From Methyloversatilis discipulorum (lineage in GTDB: Bacteria; Pseudomonadota; Gammaproteobacteria; Burkholderiales; Rhodocyclaceae), in NCBI RefSeq assembly GCF_018780585.1, contig NZ_JADMJL010000041.1, positions 22,494-86,493 of the forward strand: DNA of 64,000 nucleotides. The letters are read 5' to 3'. Positions 1 to 9,652 of the stretch are shown piece by piece. How positions within the stretch are numbered: position 1 is the stretch's first letter; the number at the start of each line of letters is the position of its first letter. The notes under the pieces were generated by a model, which searched no databases, was not told the origin of the DNA, and saw only the letters and a list, made by a program, of their open reading frames with translations. The position numbers and the translations under genes are program-made.

Positions 1-1117
1 GCCGCTCGCTGATGTCGGAGATGAAGGCAGTGAACAGTGCGCGTCCCTTCATGTGCGTCGAGGTGATGGCGAGCTGTGCAGGGAAGCGGCGACCGCTACG
101 GTGGCGGATGTCCAGCTCCATGTGGTGGCCGATGACGGACTCGAAGTGGCGGCTCAGCCACTGCAGCAGGTCGTGCTGACCCGGCTCGCGTTCGGCGGGG
201 GCCACCAGCAGTTCGATTACCGGATGCTGCATCGCCTCGGCAGCCGTCCAGCCCAGCATGCGTTCGGCAGCCGGGTTGTATTCGATCACGTTGCCGAAGC
301 CGTCGAAGGTGATCACCGCGTCGAGCGCCGCACCGAGGATGGCTCCCGTCCGCGCTTCACTCTCGGCGAGCGCGCTGCGCTGGTCGTAGAGGCTCAGCGA
401 TGCCCAGTTCAGTGCCTGCGCCAGGCGGTCGGTTTCGTGCGAGCCGGTCGCCGCCGGCAGGGTTTCGCCCATTGCCTGATCCAGCCGTTCGGCGAAGTCG
501 GTGCACTGGTTCAGCGTGGCCAGCGGCCGGCGCAGCAGCAGATAGAGCGCCGCGGAGCCGAGCAGCAGGGCGAACAGCCCGTACAGCAGACTGTCGCGCA
601 GGATGTGCGCATGGACTTCGCGCGCCTCCGGGGTATCGGTCTCCGTGCGCAGCCATAGGGTTTGACCGCCGGCCACCAGCGGTACCCAGCTGACGACGAT
701 CTGCCGCTCCGTGTCGTCCTCTACCGCGGCGCGCGCACGCGCGATCAGGCCTGGTGGCGGCGCGTCGGTCGGGCGGGTGTCGGCAGTGCGCCAAGCCCCA
801 TCGCCGGCGCGTCGGAGTGCCGACAGGACTTCGCCGCTCGGCGTGAGCAGCGCCGCTGCCATCAGCGCCGCCGTGTCGGGTAGTCGCGGTCGCAGCGCGA
901 CCAGCGCGTCACGGTCGTATTCGATGTCGGCAGCCAGACCTGCCGCGATGGTGCGTGTCTCGGCCAGTGCGCTGCGCTCAAGCAGGCGCAGTGTTTCGCC
1001 TGCCTGCTCGTGGGCGGTATACAGCGCGTTGCCTGCGGCGCCGATGCCGAAGGCGAGGGCGAACAGCGCGGTGATGCGCAGCAGCAGGCGGTGCGGCCCG
1101 AAGGCTGGCAGCTTCAT
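1..1117 (-). CDS. PAS-domain membrane sensor protein, C-terminus off window
   Basis: The reading frame opens with ATG at 1117 and stays open to the left edge, so 372 codons are visible and the output domain is missing. An N-terminal membrane helix (about residues 10-30) is followed by a periplasmic segment, a second helix (about 176-195, LLYGLFALLLGSAALYLLL), a HAMP-like linker, and a PAS domain from about residue 258 (AILGAALDAVITFDGFG, then EYNPAAERMLGW). This is the layout of a transmembrane histidine kinase, diguanylate cyclase or hybrid kinase; which one cannot be decided here. The start codon lies 3 bases after the stop of the HD-GYP response regulator, so the two are probably one operon and may form a signalling pair. 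Confidence 0.8.
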   Translation of the reverse strand, partial: MKLPAFGPHRLLLRITALFALAFGIGAAGNALYTAHEQAGETLRLLERSALAETRTIAAGLAADIEYDRDALVALRPRLPDTAALMAAALLTPSGEVLSALRRAGDGAWRTADTRPTDAPPPGLIARARAAVEDDTERQIVVSWVPLVAGGQTLWLRTETDTPEAREVHAHILRDSLLYGLFALLLGSAALYLLLRRPLATLNQCTDFAERLDQAMGETLPAATGSHETDRLAQALNWASLSLYDQRSALAESEARTGAILGAALDAVITFDGFGNVIEYNPAAERMLGWTAAEAMQHPVIELLVAPAEREPGQHDLLQWLSRHFESVIGHHMELDIRHRSGRRFPAQLAITSTHMKGRALFTAFISDISER

Positions 1118-1120
1118 GAC

Positions 1121-2155
1121 TCAGTCGTCCCGGAAGCGTGCCCGGATCTCCTGCACTTCCTCCCAGCGACCCAGCATGGCGTCCACGCAGCTCGGGTCGA
1201 AGTGCAGGTTGCGTCCAGCGGCGAGAAAGTCGCGTGCGCGTGCGACTTCCCACGCCTTCTTGTAGGGGCGCGACGAGGTCAGTGCGTCGAACACGTCGGC
1301 CACTGCGACGATGCGCCCGACCAGCGGGATGGCCTCGCCGGCAAGGCCATTGGGGTAGCCGCTGCCGTCGAACTTCTCGTGATGGCTGAGTGCGATCGTC
1401 GCCGCCATCTGCATGTAGGGCGACGCCGAGTCCTTCAGGATTTCGTATCCGATGGAGGCGTGCTGCTTCATGATCTCGAACTCGTCCGCGTCAAGACGGC
1501 CCGGTTTGAGCAGGATGTGATCCGGTGTGCCCAGCTTGCCGACGTCGTGCATCGGTGCGGCGATCAGCAGCGCCTCCTGCATGTCGGCGTCGAGCCCCAT
1601 TTCGCGCGCGATCATGGCGGAGAAGTGCGCCATGCGCAGAATGTGGGCACCGGTCTCGGGGTCGCGGAATTCGGCGGCACGCGCCAGCTTGTTCAATGTC
1701 TCGCGCTCGCGCTCGAAGATTTCGGCGGTGGCGCGACGCACTTCGTCGGCCAGCACCCGCGCGTGGTTGGCCAGCACGACCTGACTGCGACGCAGCGACA
1801 GCATGTTCTTGACGCGCGACGTGAACTCGACGCGGTCTACCGGCTTGGTCAGGAAATCGTTGGCGCCGGATTCCAGCGCGCGGTAGCGCACCTCGCGCTC
1901 GTGGTCGGCGGTGACCATCAGCAGCGGCGTCTGCGTGCGCGAAAGATTGGAGCGGAAGCGCCGGATGAACTCGATGCCGTCCATGTCCGGCATCATGTAA
2001 TCGACGATGACCAGATCGGGGTCTTCGCGCATGCAGTGTTCCAGCGCCTCCGACGGCGACAGGAAACAGGCCGATTCGACGTCCGGCAGCTTGCCCAGCA
2101 GCGCAGACATCAGAACCAGATTCACCTGCGCGTCATCCACGACCACTACATTCAT
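1121..2155 (-). CDS. HD-GYP domain response regulator (c-di-GMP phosphodiesterase type)
   Basis: A CheY-like receiver (residues 1-120; VVVVDD acidic pocket, phospho-acceptor Asp52 in VIVDYMMPDMDG, Lys in FLTKPV) is joined by a short helical linker to an HD-GYP domain with MHDVGKLGTPDHILLKPG and HHEKFDGSGYP. The family hydrolyses c-di-GMP to pGpG or GMP and is known from RpfG-type proteins. All signature residues are present, so activity is likely. I chose the ATG at 2155 because the receiver begins there (MNVVVVDD); an open frame continues upstream to 2221 but adds no domain sequence. It is the first gene of an apparent operon with the PAS sensor that follows. Confidence 0.9.
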   Translation of the reverse strand: MNVVVVDDAQVNLVLMSALLGKLPDVESACFLSPSEALEHCMREDPDLVIVDYMMPDMDGIEFIRRFRSNLSRTQTPLLMVTADHEREVRYRALESGANDFLTKPVDRVEFTSRVKNMLSLRRSQVVLANHARVLADEVRRATAEIFERERETLNKLARAAEFRDPETGAHILRMAHFSAMIAREMGLDADMQEALLIAAPMHDVGKLGTPDHILLKPGRLDADEFEIMKQHASIGYEILKDSASPYMQMAATIALSHHEKFDGSGYPNGLAGEAIPLVGRIVAVADVFDALTSSRPYKKAWEVARARDFLAAGRNLHFDPSCVDAMLGRWEEVQEIRARFRDD

Positions 2156-2359
2156 CCAGGGCACCCCATGTGCGTATCTTGTTCGATGTGCGGCGGTGCC
2201 CGATCGGCCCGTCCGATCCATCCTTTCCGCACGAAGGAATAACGGCGCCGCGCGCGGGCGACTTTAGACGGCCCGAATCGCGGCTGACAGAATGAAACAG
2301 ATGTGCGCGAGGGCATCAGGCCGTGCGCGAGCCCGGTCGGCGCGCTACCCTACTGCCCG

Positions 2360-3751
2360 ATGAATGCTCCGACGCCCTATACGCTCCGCGCTTCCGCGCT
2401 GCGCAACTGGTTGCGCCAGTTGTCCTTCCGCGACATGTTCGCGCTCGGCCTGCCGGCCCTGCTCATCATCGCCGCCGGTTTCTGGTTCGCCGCCCGCTAC
2501 ATCAAGCCGGCACCGCCCGACCAGGCGACGATTTCCTGCGGTGCCCAGGGTTCTGCCTATGAATCCTTCTGCGCCCGCTACAAGCCGCTGATCGAGCCCT
2601 TCGGCGTTGGCGTGAAATTGCTCGAAAGCGCCGGTTCGATAGAGAATCTGAAGCGTCTGAACGACCCGGAACAGAGCGTCGATTTCGCCTTCGTCCAGGG
2701 CGGCAGTGCGGAAGATCACCCGCCCGGGCTGCTGTCTCTCGGGGCCGCCTATTACGAACCGGTGTGGGTGTTCTACCGCGGCCGGCCCGGACTGGAGCGG
2801 CTGGATCAGTTGAAGGGCCTGCGCATCGGCGTCGGGCCGGAAGGCAGTGGCACCCGCCACCTTGCGCTGCAGATGCTGGCGGCGCACGGCATGGCGGACG
2901 ACAAGCGGCGTCTGCTGCCGCTGAGTGGAATCGCCGGCGTCACCGCGCTGCGCAACCGCCGCATCGACGCGCTGGTCGTGGTCGGCGCCGTGCATTCGGC
3001 AAGCGTATGGGCCTTGCTGTATTCGGACGGCGTTTCGCTGATGAGCATGACGCAGGCGCCCGCCTACTCGCGCCGCTTTCCGCATCTGACCATGCTGACG
3101 CTGCCGCGTGGCGCAATCGATTTCGTACGCGACATTCCGTCGAAGGACGTGTCGCTGGTGGCGACACAGGCCTATATGGTGGCGCGCGAGGACACGCACC
3201 CGGCGCTGATCGACCTGATGCTCGGCGCGATGAAGCCGGCGCATGCCGAGGCCAGCGTGTTCCAGCGGCCGGGCGAGTTTCCGAAGGCGGACGGCGGCGA
3301 CTTCGAACTGCATCCGCGCGCCAAGCGCTTCTACGAGGTCGGCCCGCCCTTCCTGCAGCGCTATCTGCCGTTCTCGATCGCCAACCTTCTCGATCGCATG
3401 CTGGTGCTGCTGGTGCCGCTGCTGGCCCTGGCACTGCCGCTGTTCAAGATCCTGCCGCAACTGTATGTCTGGCGCGTGCGCAGCAAGCTGTACCGCTGGT
3501 ATGGCGAACTGAAGGACGTCGAACGTCAGGCCATGCTGCCGGACACGACGCGCAGCCGGGCCGAGTGGCTGGACGACATCGACCGCATAGAGGCGGCGGT
3601 CGCGCGCATCACGGTGCCGCTGGCGCATTCCGATTATCACTACCAGCTGCGTGCCCACATTCACATGGTCCGACGCCGACTGCAGGGCATACCGGAGGGC
3701 ACGGCACCGGAGAATCCGCCGTCCGCAGGAACCGAATCGGCGCCGTCATGA
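2360..3751 (+). CDS. TAXI-family TRAP transporter solute-binding protein, membrane anchored
   Basis: 463 residues. A non-cleaved N-terminal membrane helix (about 28-47, ALGLPALLIIAAGFWF) is followed by a TAXI periplasmic binding fold (about 55-340; YESFCARYKPLIEP, DFAFVQGGSAED, RIGVGPEGSGTRH), a second membrane segment (about 350-380) and a cytoplasmic helical tail. TAXI proteins bind small carboxylates or amino acids for TRAP transporters. This long, double-anchored form is usually encoded without permease genes, as here, which makes a sensory or non-transport role possible. The start at 2360 fits the membrane anchor; an in-frame ATG at 2303 only adds low-complexity residues. Substrate unknown. 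Confidence 0.8.
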   Translation: MNAPTPYTLRASALRNWLRQLSFRDMFALGLPALLIIAAGFWFAARYIKPAPPDQATISCGAQGSAYESFCARYKPLIEPFGVGVKLLESAGSIENLKRLNDPEQSVDFAFVQGGSAEDHPPGLLSLGAAYYEPVWVFYRGRPGLERLDQLKGLRIGVGPEGSGTRHLALQMLAAHGMADDKRRLLPLSGIAGVTALRNRRIDALVVVGAVHSASVWALLYSDGVSLMSMTQAPAYSRRFPHLTMLTLPRGAIDFVRDIPSKDVSLVATQAYMVAREDTHPALIDLMLGAMKPAHAEASVFQRPGEFPKADGGDFELHPRAKRFYEVGPPFLQRYLPFSIANLLDRMLVLLVPLLALALPLFKILPQLYVWRVRSKLYRWYGELKDVERQAMLPDTTRSRAEWLDDIDRIEAAVARITVPLAHSDYHYQLRAHIHMVRRRLQGIPEGTAPENPPSAGTESAPS

Positions 3752-3799
3752 CTCAGTGACAGTTCGCCCGCCGTGCGCCGATACCCCGCATGGGGCAAA

Positions 3800-3827
3800 T
3801 TTACAAACATTCGTGCTTGTATATAAT
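3800..3827 (+). promoter_or_regulatory. Sigma-70 promoter of the RND efflux operon
   Basis: TTTACA at 3800-3805 and a perfect TATAAT at 3822-3827 are 16 bases apart, 29 bases before the adaptor start codon. It is the best sigma-70 promoter seen in the window and is AT-rich against its surroundings. Confidence 0.75.
3802..3821. promoter_or_regulatory. Palindromic operator (TetR/AcrR type) inside the efflux promoter
   Basis: TACAAACATTCGTGCTTGTA is a 20-base near-perfect inverted repeat (TACAA-R-CA-N4-TG-Y-TTGTA). It fills the spacer between the -35 and -10 boxes. Its design closely resembles the operator that AcrR uses at E. coli acrAB. No tetR-like gene lies nearby, so the repressor must be encoded elsewhere. 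Confidence 0.65.
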
Positions 3828-3855
3828 TGCAGGCCGAATTCAGGAGAGTTCCCCG

Positions 3856-5079
3856 ATGCCTGTCCGCTCCGCGGCCGCCGTGCCCGCCTCGCGCCCGATT
3901 TCCCGCCTGGCCGTGCGCCCGGGGCGCCGACTTTCTCCGCGCCACGCCTCTTTCGGTTTCGTCGTACTGATCGCTGCGGCGCTGCTGCTCTCCGCCTGCA
4001 GCGGCGACAAGTCAGCGCAGCCGGCCGCCGCGGCGCCGCAGGCCCTGCCGGTCACCGTGATCGAAGTGGCGCCGACGCAGGCGCCGCTGGTGGTGGAGGC
4101 GGTGGCGCAGGCCGAAGGTGCGCGCGAGGTCGAGGTGCGGGCGCGGGTCAGCGGCATCCTCGAGAAATGGCTGTTCCGCGAGGGCGAGCCGGTCAAGGCC
4201 GGGCAGATGCTGTTCCGCATCGAGCGTGCCCCGTTCGAGATTGCGCTGGCGCAGGCCAAGGCGCGTCTGGCCGAAGCGCAGGCGGTCGAGGAACAGACGG
4301 CGCGTGAAGCGCAGCGTCTGACCGGGCTGGTGGCCGACAAGGCGATCAGCCAGAAGGAATTTGATGACGCGCGCTCGGCCAGCGCAGTGGCCAGGGCGGC
4401 GGTGAAATCGGCCGAAGCGGCGGTGCGCGAAGCGGAACTGAATCTGAGCTATACGCAGGTGACTGCGCCGGTGGCCGGCGTGACCGGACGCGCCCAGCGT
4501 TCCGAAGGTTCTCTGGTGAATACCGGGACCGACAGCCTGCTCACCACGATTGCGCAGATCAACCCGATCTGGGTGCGTTTCAGCCTTTCGGACAACGATC
4601 TGGCCGGTGTGCCGGGTGGTCGGGCGGCGGTGCGCAGTTTCCGCGAGGTCGAGCTGCAGCTGCCCGACGGCAGCATCCTGCCGCAGCGCGGCCGCATCAA
4701 TTTCTCCGCCAGCCGCATTGATCCGGCGCTGGGCACGCTGGAAATGCGCGCCGAATTCGCCAATGCCGACGCCGTCGTGCTGCCCGGCCAGTTCGTCCGC
4801 GCCCGGGTGATCGCCGGGGAGCGCGACAACGTGTTCCTGGTGCCGCAGGCTGCGGTGACGCAGACCGAGAGCGGTCCGGTGGTGATGCTGGCCAATGCCG
4901 AAGGCAAGGTGGAGCCGCGTCCGGTCAAGCTCGGCCAGTGGCAGGGCAAGGACTGGGTGGTGACCGGCGGCCTGCAGGCCGGTGACCGCGTCATCGTCGA
5001 TAACCTGATCAAGCTGCGTCCGGGCGCGCCGGTGGCGCCGCGCGCGGCGGGTGAAGCCGCGCCGCCGGCGAAGTCCTGA
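3856..5079 (+). CDS. RND efflux periplasmic adaptor (membrane fusion protein), lipoprotein
   Basis: 407 residues. The N-terminus is unusually long and basic and ends in a lipobox (LLLSAC, Cys48), predicting a lipoprotein tethered to the inner membrane and facing the periplasm. Barrel-sandwich/lipoyl halves (ARVSGILEKWLFREGEPVKAGQ and LSYTQVTAPVAGVTGR) flank an alpha-hairpin; a beta-barrel domain and membrane-proximal domain follow, as in AcrA/MexA. It bridges the RND pump and the outer-membrane channel. I chose the ATG at 3856 because it has a GGAGAG ribosome site and lies downstream of the promoter. It is the first gene of the three-gene efflux operon. Confidence 0.93.
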   Translation: MPVRSAAAVPASRPISRLAVRPGRRLSPRHASFGFVVLIAAALLLSACSGDKSAQPAAAAPQALPVTVIEVAPTQAPLVVEAVAQAEGAREVEVRARVSGILEKWLFREGEPVKAGQMLFRIERAPFEIALAQAKARLAEAQAVEEQTAREAQRLTGLVADKAISQKEFDDARSASAVARAAVKSAEAAVREAELNLSYTQVTAPVAGVTGRAQRSEGSLVNTGTDSLLTTIAQINPIWVRFSLSDNDLAGVPGGRAAVRSFREVELQLPDGSILPQRGRINFSASRIDPALGTLEMRAEFANADAVVLPGQFVRARVIAGERDNVFLVPQAAVTQTESGPVVMLANAEGKVEPRPVKLGQWQGKDWVVTGGLQAGDRVIVDNLIKLRPGAPVAPRAAGEAAPPAKS

Positions 5080-5093
5080 AGGAGCGCCCGCAC

Positions 5094-8000
5094 ATGGCCC
5101 GCTTCTTCATCAACCGCCCGATCTTTTCGGGCGTCATATCCATCGTCATCATGATTGCGGGCCTGGTGGCCTCGCTGTCGCTGCCGATCGCGCAGTACCC
5201 GGAGATTTCGCCGCCCACGGTGATCGTCACCGCCTCCTATCCGGGTGCCAACTCGGAAACGCTGGCGCGCACGGTGGCGGCCCCGATCGAGGAACAGCTG
5301 TCGGGCATCGAGGGCCTGCTGTACTTCAACTCGACTTCGACGTCGAACGGCACGGTCACCATCACGCTCACCTTCGAGGTGGGCACCAATCCGGATACCG
5401 CGCTGATCGCGGTGAACAACCGCATTTCGGTGGCCGAGTCGCGGCTGCCGGAAGACGTGCGCCGCTCCGGCCTGGTGGTGCGCAAGCGCTCGAACAACCT
5501 GCTGATGATCGCTGCGCTGAAGTCGACCGACGGCCAGCGCGACACGCTGTTCCTGACCAATTACGTGCAGGTGAACGTGCTGGAGGAACTGCGCCGCCTG
5601 CCCGGCGTCGGTGACGCGATCGCCTTCGACGCGCCGTACGCGATGCGCGTCTGGCTGAAGCCGGACGTGATGGCGCGCTTGGGCATCACGACCACCGAGG
5701 TGGCGGCCGCCATCCGCGTGCAGAACGCGCAGAACGCGGTCGGCCGTATCGGTCAGGAGCCGGTCACCAACGGCCAGCAGCTCACCTACACGGTGACCGC
5801 CAAGGGCCGACTGCTCGACATTCCGCAGTTCGAGAACATCATCCTGCGCGCCGACGGCCCGGGCGGCGTGGTGCGGCTGAAGGATGTCGCACGGATCGAA
5901 CTGGGTGCCGAGAACTACGACCGTACGACCAAGGTGAATGGCACGCCGGTGTCCGGCATGGGTGTCTATCTGCAGTCGGGTGCCAACGCGCTCGACACCG
6001 CCAAGGCGGTGCGCGCCAAGCTCGACGAACTGTCGCAGCGACTGCCCGAAGGCACCGAATTCATCATCCCGAACGACACCACGCGCTTCATCAGCGAGTC
6101 GATCAAGGAGGTGGTGCACACGCTGGCCGAGGCCACCGTGCTGGTGGTGCTGGTGGTGTGGGTGTTCCTGCAGAACTGGCGCGCCACGCTGATTCCGCTG
6201 ATCGCGGTGCCGGTGTCGCTGGTCGGCACCTTCGCCGGTCTGTGGGCGCTCGGTTTCTCGATCAACACGCTGACGCTGTTCGCAATGGTGTTGTCGATCG
6301 GCATCGTGGTTGACGATGCCATCGTCGTGCTGGAGAACGTCGAGCGGCAGATGCGCGAACACGCGCTGCCACCCAAGCAGGCGTCGATGGCGGCGATGCG
6401 CGAGGTGTCGGGCGCGCTGGTGGCGATGGTGCTGGTGCTGTGCGCGGTGTTCGTACCGGTGGCTTTCCTCGGCGGCATCGCCGGTCAGCTCTACCAGCAG
6501 TTCGCCGCCACGGTGGCGATTTCGGTGTCGATCTCCGGTGTCGTCGCGCTGACGCTGACGCCGGCGCTGTGCGCGCTGATGCTGAAGGAGCACGAGGGCG
6601 AGGTGAAATTCTTCCGCCCGTTCAACCGTGGCTTCGAATGGCTCACCCGGCTGTATACCGGCACCGTGGGCGCCACGCTGCGTCACCGCGTCGTGGCGAC
6701 GCTGCTGGTGCTGCTGCTGTTCGCCGGCGCCGGTTTCATGTTCCGCGTTGTGCCCGGCGCCTTCGTTCCGTCCGAGGACCAGGGCTATCTGTTCGGCTTC
6801 GTCACGCTGCCCGACGGCGCTTCGGCCGAGCGGACCGAGGTGTCGTTCGAGAAGATCCGCCGCGTGATCAACGACCACCCGGCGGTGGAGAACGTGTTCA
6901 TGGTGCGCGGCATGGACTTCATCACCGGCAACAACCGGCCCAGCGTGGCGATGACCTTCGTCGTGCTGAAACCGTGGAAGGACCGCGCGACCACGGCCGA
7001 CGACCTGCAGAAGGTGATCGCCGCCGAAGGCATGAAGCTGACCGACGGCATGGGCTTCATCTTCAATCCGCCGCCGATCCAGGGGCTGGGCGCGGCCGGT
7101 GGTTTCGAAGCCTATGTGCAGGCGCGCGAGGATTCCGATGCGCGCAAGCTGGCGGCCATTACGGGGCAGCTGATCGCTGAGCTGAACAAGCGACCGGAAC
7201 TGGTGGACGTGAAGACCTTCTTCCGTGTGTCGTCGCCGCAGCTCGCGGTCGATGTCGATGAGCCGAAGGCGCTGTCGTTGGGCATTCCGCTCGACGCGCT
7301 GTATTCGACGCTGCAGGCGACGATGGGCACGCTGTACGTGAACGACTTCAACCGCTCGGGCAAGACCTACAAGGTGCAGCTCGGCGCCGACGCGCCCTAC
7401 CGGATGAAGCCGGAGGACCTCGGCAAGCCCTACGTCCGGTCGAGCTCCGGCGCGATGATTCCGCTGTCGGCGGTGATCAGCGTGCGTACCGTGGTCGGGC
7501 CGGAAATGGTCGAGCGCTTCAACGGCTTCGTCGCCGCCAAGATACTGGGCAATGCGGCCCCCGGTCGCAGCTCCGGTGATGGCATCGCGGCGGTCGAGGA
7601 GGTGGCGCGTCAGGTGCTGCCAGCCGGTTACACGCTGGAGTGGGTGGGGCAGGCTTACCAGGAGAAGCGCACGGGCATCACCTCGGTGCTGGCGCTCGGG
7701 TTCGGCATCATCATGGTGTTCCTGATCCTGGCTGCACAGTACGAGCGCTGGTCGCTGCCGCTGGCGGTCATCATGGCCATCCCGTTCGCCATCCTCGGCG
7801 CGCTGCTGGCCGTATGGGTGCGCGGCATGCCGAATGACATCTACTTCCAGATCGGTCTGGTGGTGCTGGTCGGGCTGGCGGCGAAGAACGCCATTCTGAT
7901 CGTCGAGTTCGCCCTGCAGAAGCAGCAGGAAGGCATGGACGCCATCACCGCGTCGCTGGAGGCGGCACGACTGCGCTTCCGCCCGATCTGCATGACGGCG

Positions 8001-8207
8001 CTGGCCTTCATCCTCGGCGTGGTGCCGCTGGTCACCGCCACCGGTGCCGGCGCCGCGGCGCGCCGCTCGATGGGGACCGGCGTGTTCGGCGGCATGCTGG
8101 CCGCCACCTTCATCGCCACGATATTCATTCCGATGTTCTACAGCTGGATGGCCGGCCGCAAGGCGGCGCGCCGTGACGACGGCCCGGCCGACGAGGTGAC
8201 CGCATGA
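5094..8207 (+). CDS. RND multidrug efflux permease, AcrB/MexB (HAE1) family
   Basis: 1037 residues, the usual length of an HAE1 pump. It starts with the family hallmark MARFFINRPIFSGVISIVIM, has the proton-relay motif GIVVDDAIVVLENVER in TM4, two large periplasmic loops, twelve predicted membrane helices, and ends with the second membrane block (GLVVLVGLAAKNAILIVEFA). It is the proton-driven inner-membrane component exporting amphiphilic drugs, dyes or solvents. It lies 14 bases after the adaptor gene and its stop overlaps the start of the outer-membrane channel gene (ATGA), so the three are co-translated. Substrates cannot be read from the sequence. Confidence 0.96.
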   Translation: MARFFINRPIFSGVISIVIMIAGLVASLSLPIAQYPEISPPTVIVTASYPGANSETLARTVAAPIEEQLSGIEGLLYFNSTSTSNGTVTITLTFEVGTNPDTALIAVNNRISVAESRLPEDVRRSGLVVRKRSNNLLMIAALKSTDGQRDTLFLTNYVQVNVLEELRRLPGVGDAIAFDAPYAMRVWLKPDVMARLGITTTEVAAAIRVQNAQNAVGRIGQEPVTNGQQLTYTVTAKGRLLDIPQFENIILRADGPGGVVRLKDVARIELGAENYDRTTKVNGTPVSGMGVYLQSGANALDTAKAVRAKLDELSQRLPEGTEFIIPNDTTRFISESIKEVVHTLAEATVLVVLVVWVFLQNWRATLIPLIAVPVSLVGTFAGLWALGFSINTLTLFAMVLSIGIVVDDAIVVLENVERQMREHALPPKQASMAAMREVSGALVAMVLVLCAVFVPVAFLGGIAGQLYQQFAATVAISVSISGVVALTLTPALCALMLKEHEGEVKFFRPFNRGFEWLTRLYTGTVGATLRHRVVATLLVLLLFAGAGFMFRVVPGAFVPSEDQGYLFGFVTLPDGASAERTEVSFEKIRRVINDHPAVENVFMVRGMDFITGNNRPSVAMTFVVLKPWKDRATTADDLQKVIAAEGMKLTDGMGFIFNPPPIQGLGAAGGFEAYVQAREDSDARKLAAITGQLIAELNKRPELVDVKTFFRVSSPQLAVDVDEPKALSLGIPLDALYSTLQATMGTLYVNDFNRSGKTYKVQLGADAPYRMKPEDLGKPYVRSSSGAMIPLSAVISVRTVVGPEMVERFNGFVAAKILGNAAPGRSSGDGIAAVEEVARQVLPAGYTLEWVGQAYQEKRTGITSVLALGFGIIMVFLILAAQYERWSLPLAVIMAIPFAILGALLAVWVRGMPNDIYFQIGLVVLVGLAAKNAILIVEFALQKQQEGMDAITASLEAARLRFRPICMTALAFILGVVPLVTATGAGAAARRSMGTGVFGGMLAATFIATIFIPMFYSWMAGRKAARRDDGPADEVTA

Positions 8208-9646
8208 TGCCCGCCGCCCTGAAGACGCCAATCGCGCTGGCCTGCGCAGCGCTGCTGTCCGGCTGCATGGTCGGGCCGGACTATGTGCGCCCGACGGTCG
8301 ATCTGCCGGCACAGTACGCACCCGCGCAGGACGCGGCGCCCGTTGCGGTCGCGCGTGGCTGGTGGAAGCATTTCAACGACGACACGCTGAACACGCTGGT
8401 CGAGCGGGCGCTTGCCGACAACGCCGACGTACAGCGCGCCGCGGCGCGGATCGAACAGGCCGACGCGCTGCTGCGCGAAGCCGGCGCGGCTTTGTTCCCC
8501 GATGTCGGTCTTGGCGCCTCGGCCAGCCGTTCGCGCATCAGTGGCGTCGGTGCGCCCATACCGGCCGGCGCGCCGCTCTACCGCAACAGCTTCCAGACGG
8601 CGATCTCGACCTCGTTCGAACTCGATTTCTGGGGCCGCTTGCGCCGCGCCAGCGAGGCGGCGCGCGCGCAGGCGCTCGGTACGCGGCACGCGAAGGACAC
8701 GGTGGAACTGACGCTGGTGAGCCAGGTGGTCGGTGGCTACCTGAACCTGCGCGCGCTCGACGCACAGCTCGTGCTGTCGCGCGACACGCTGGCCACGCGG
8801 CGTGAGAACGTGGACATCCTGCGCAGCCGTGTCGAGCGTGGTCTCACCAACGAACTGGAACTGCAGCAGGCGTTCGGCGCGGTCGCGGCGATCGAGGCGC
8901 AGATCGCCGATCTGGCGCGCAGCCGCGGCATCGCCGAAAACCAGATCGCGCTGCTGACCGGCAATCTGGGCATGCGCATCGAGGCCGGCGACCTGCGCAG
9001 CCTGCCGCTGCCGCCGTTGCCGCCAGCCGGCTTGCCGTCGTCACTGCTCGACGCCCGTCCCGATGTGCGACAGGCGGAGGCGGAGCTGGCGTCGGCCAAC
9101 GCACAGATCGGTGTCGCCAAGGCGGCGCTCTATCCGTCGATTTCGCTGACCGGCAACTACGGCTCGCAGAGCCGCGAATTGTCGGACCTGTTCAGTGGCC
9201 CGGCCAATATCTGGTCGCTCGGCGTCGCACTCGATCTGCCCCTGTTCGACGCCGGTCGCCGCAGCGCCCGCGTCGATCAGGCCACGGCGCAGCAGAAGCA
9301 GGCGCTGGCCGGCTACGTGTCGGCCATCCGTAACGCCTTCACCGACGTGCGTGACGCACTGGTCGCTGCCGAACAGTACGCGCAGAGTGTGAGCGCACTG
9401 CTGGCGCAGTCCGACGCCGCGGCGCGCAGCCTGCAACTGGCGCAGAAGCGCTACGACGCAGGCTACTCGCGCTATCTCGAAGTGCTGGATGCGCAGCGCA
9501 CCGCCAACGAGGCATCGCTGGCACTGGTGCGCGCACGCCAGGGGCAACTGGCCGAAGTGGTGAACCTGTACGCCGCGCTCGGCGGCGGACGGGGTGAGGA
9601 GGCTGTGGCCGCGCCGGACGACGCCGCAGCGTCGTCCTCACGCTGA
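8204..9646 (+). CDS. Outer-membrane efflux channel lipoprotein (OprM/NodT family)
   Basis: 480 residues with a lipobox (ALLSGC, Cys21) followed by the family signature MVGPDYVRP. Two repeated outer-membrane-efflux domains follow; coiled-coil stretches and the FELDFWGRLRRASEAARAQ motif are typical of the NodT group. It forms the TolC-like exit duct for the pump encoded just upstream. Two Met codons occur in a row (8204 and 8207); the first overlaps the permease stop. The gene ends 6 bases before the convergent bactofilin gene, with no clear intervening terminator. Confidence 0.95.
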   Translation: MMPAALKTPIALACAALLSGCMVGPDYVRPTVDLPAQYAPAQDAAPVAVARGWWKHFNDDTLNTLVERALADNADVQRAAARIEQADALLREAGAALFPDVGLGASASRSRISGVGAPIPAGAPLYRNSFQTAISTSFELDFWGRLRRASEAARAQALGTRHAKDTVELTLVSQVVGGYLNLRALDAQLVLSRDTLATRRENVDILRSRVERGLTNELELQQAFGAVAAIEAQIADLARSRGIAENQIALLTGNLGMRIEAGDLRSLPLPPLPPAGLPSSLLDARPDVRQAEAELASANAQIGVAKAALYPSISLTGNYGSQSRELSDLFSGPANIWSLGVALDLPLFDAGRRSARVDQATAQQKQALAGYVSAIRNAFTDVRDALVAAEQYAQSVSALLAQSDAAARSLQLAQKRYDAGYSRYLEVLDAQRTANEASLALVRARQGQLAEVVNLYAALGGGRGEEAVAAPDDAAASSSR

Positions 9647-9652
9647 TCCGCT

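Noticed and set aside
4449..8321. A 1290-codon open frame on the minus strand across the RND adaptor and pump
   Set aside because: It is an antisense shadow of high-GC genes: the product is His/Arg/Gln-rich with no domain, while the plus-strand frames encode clear efflux proteins.
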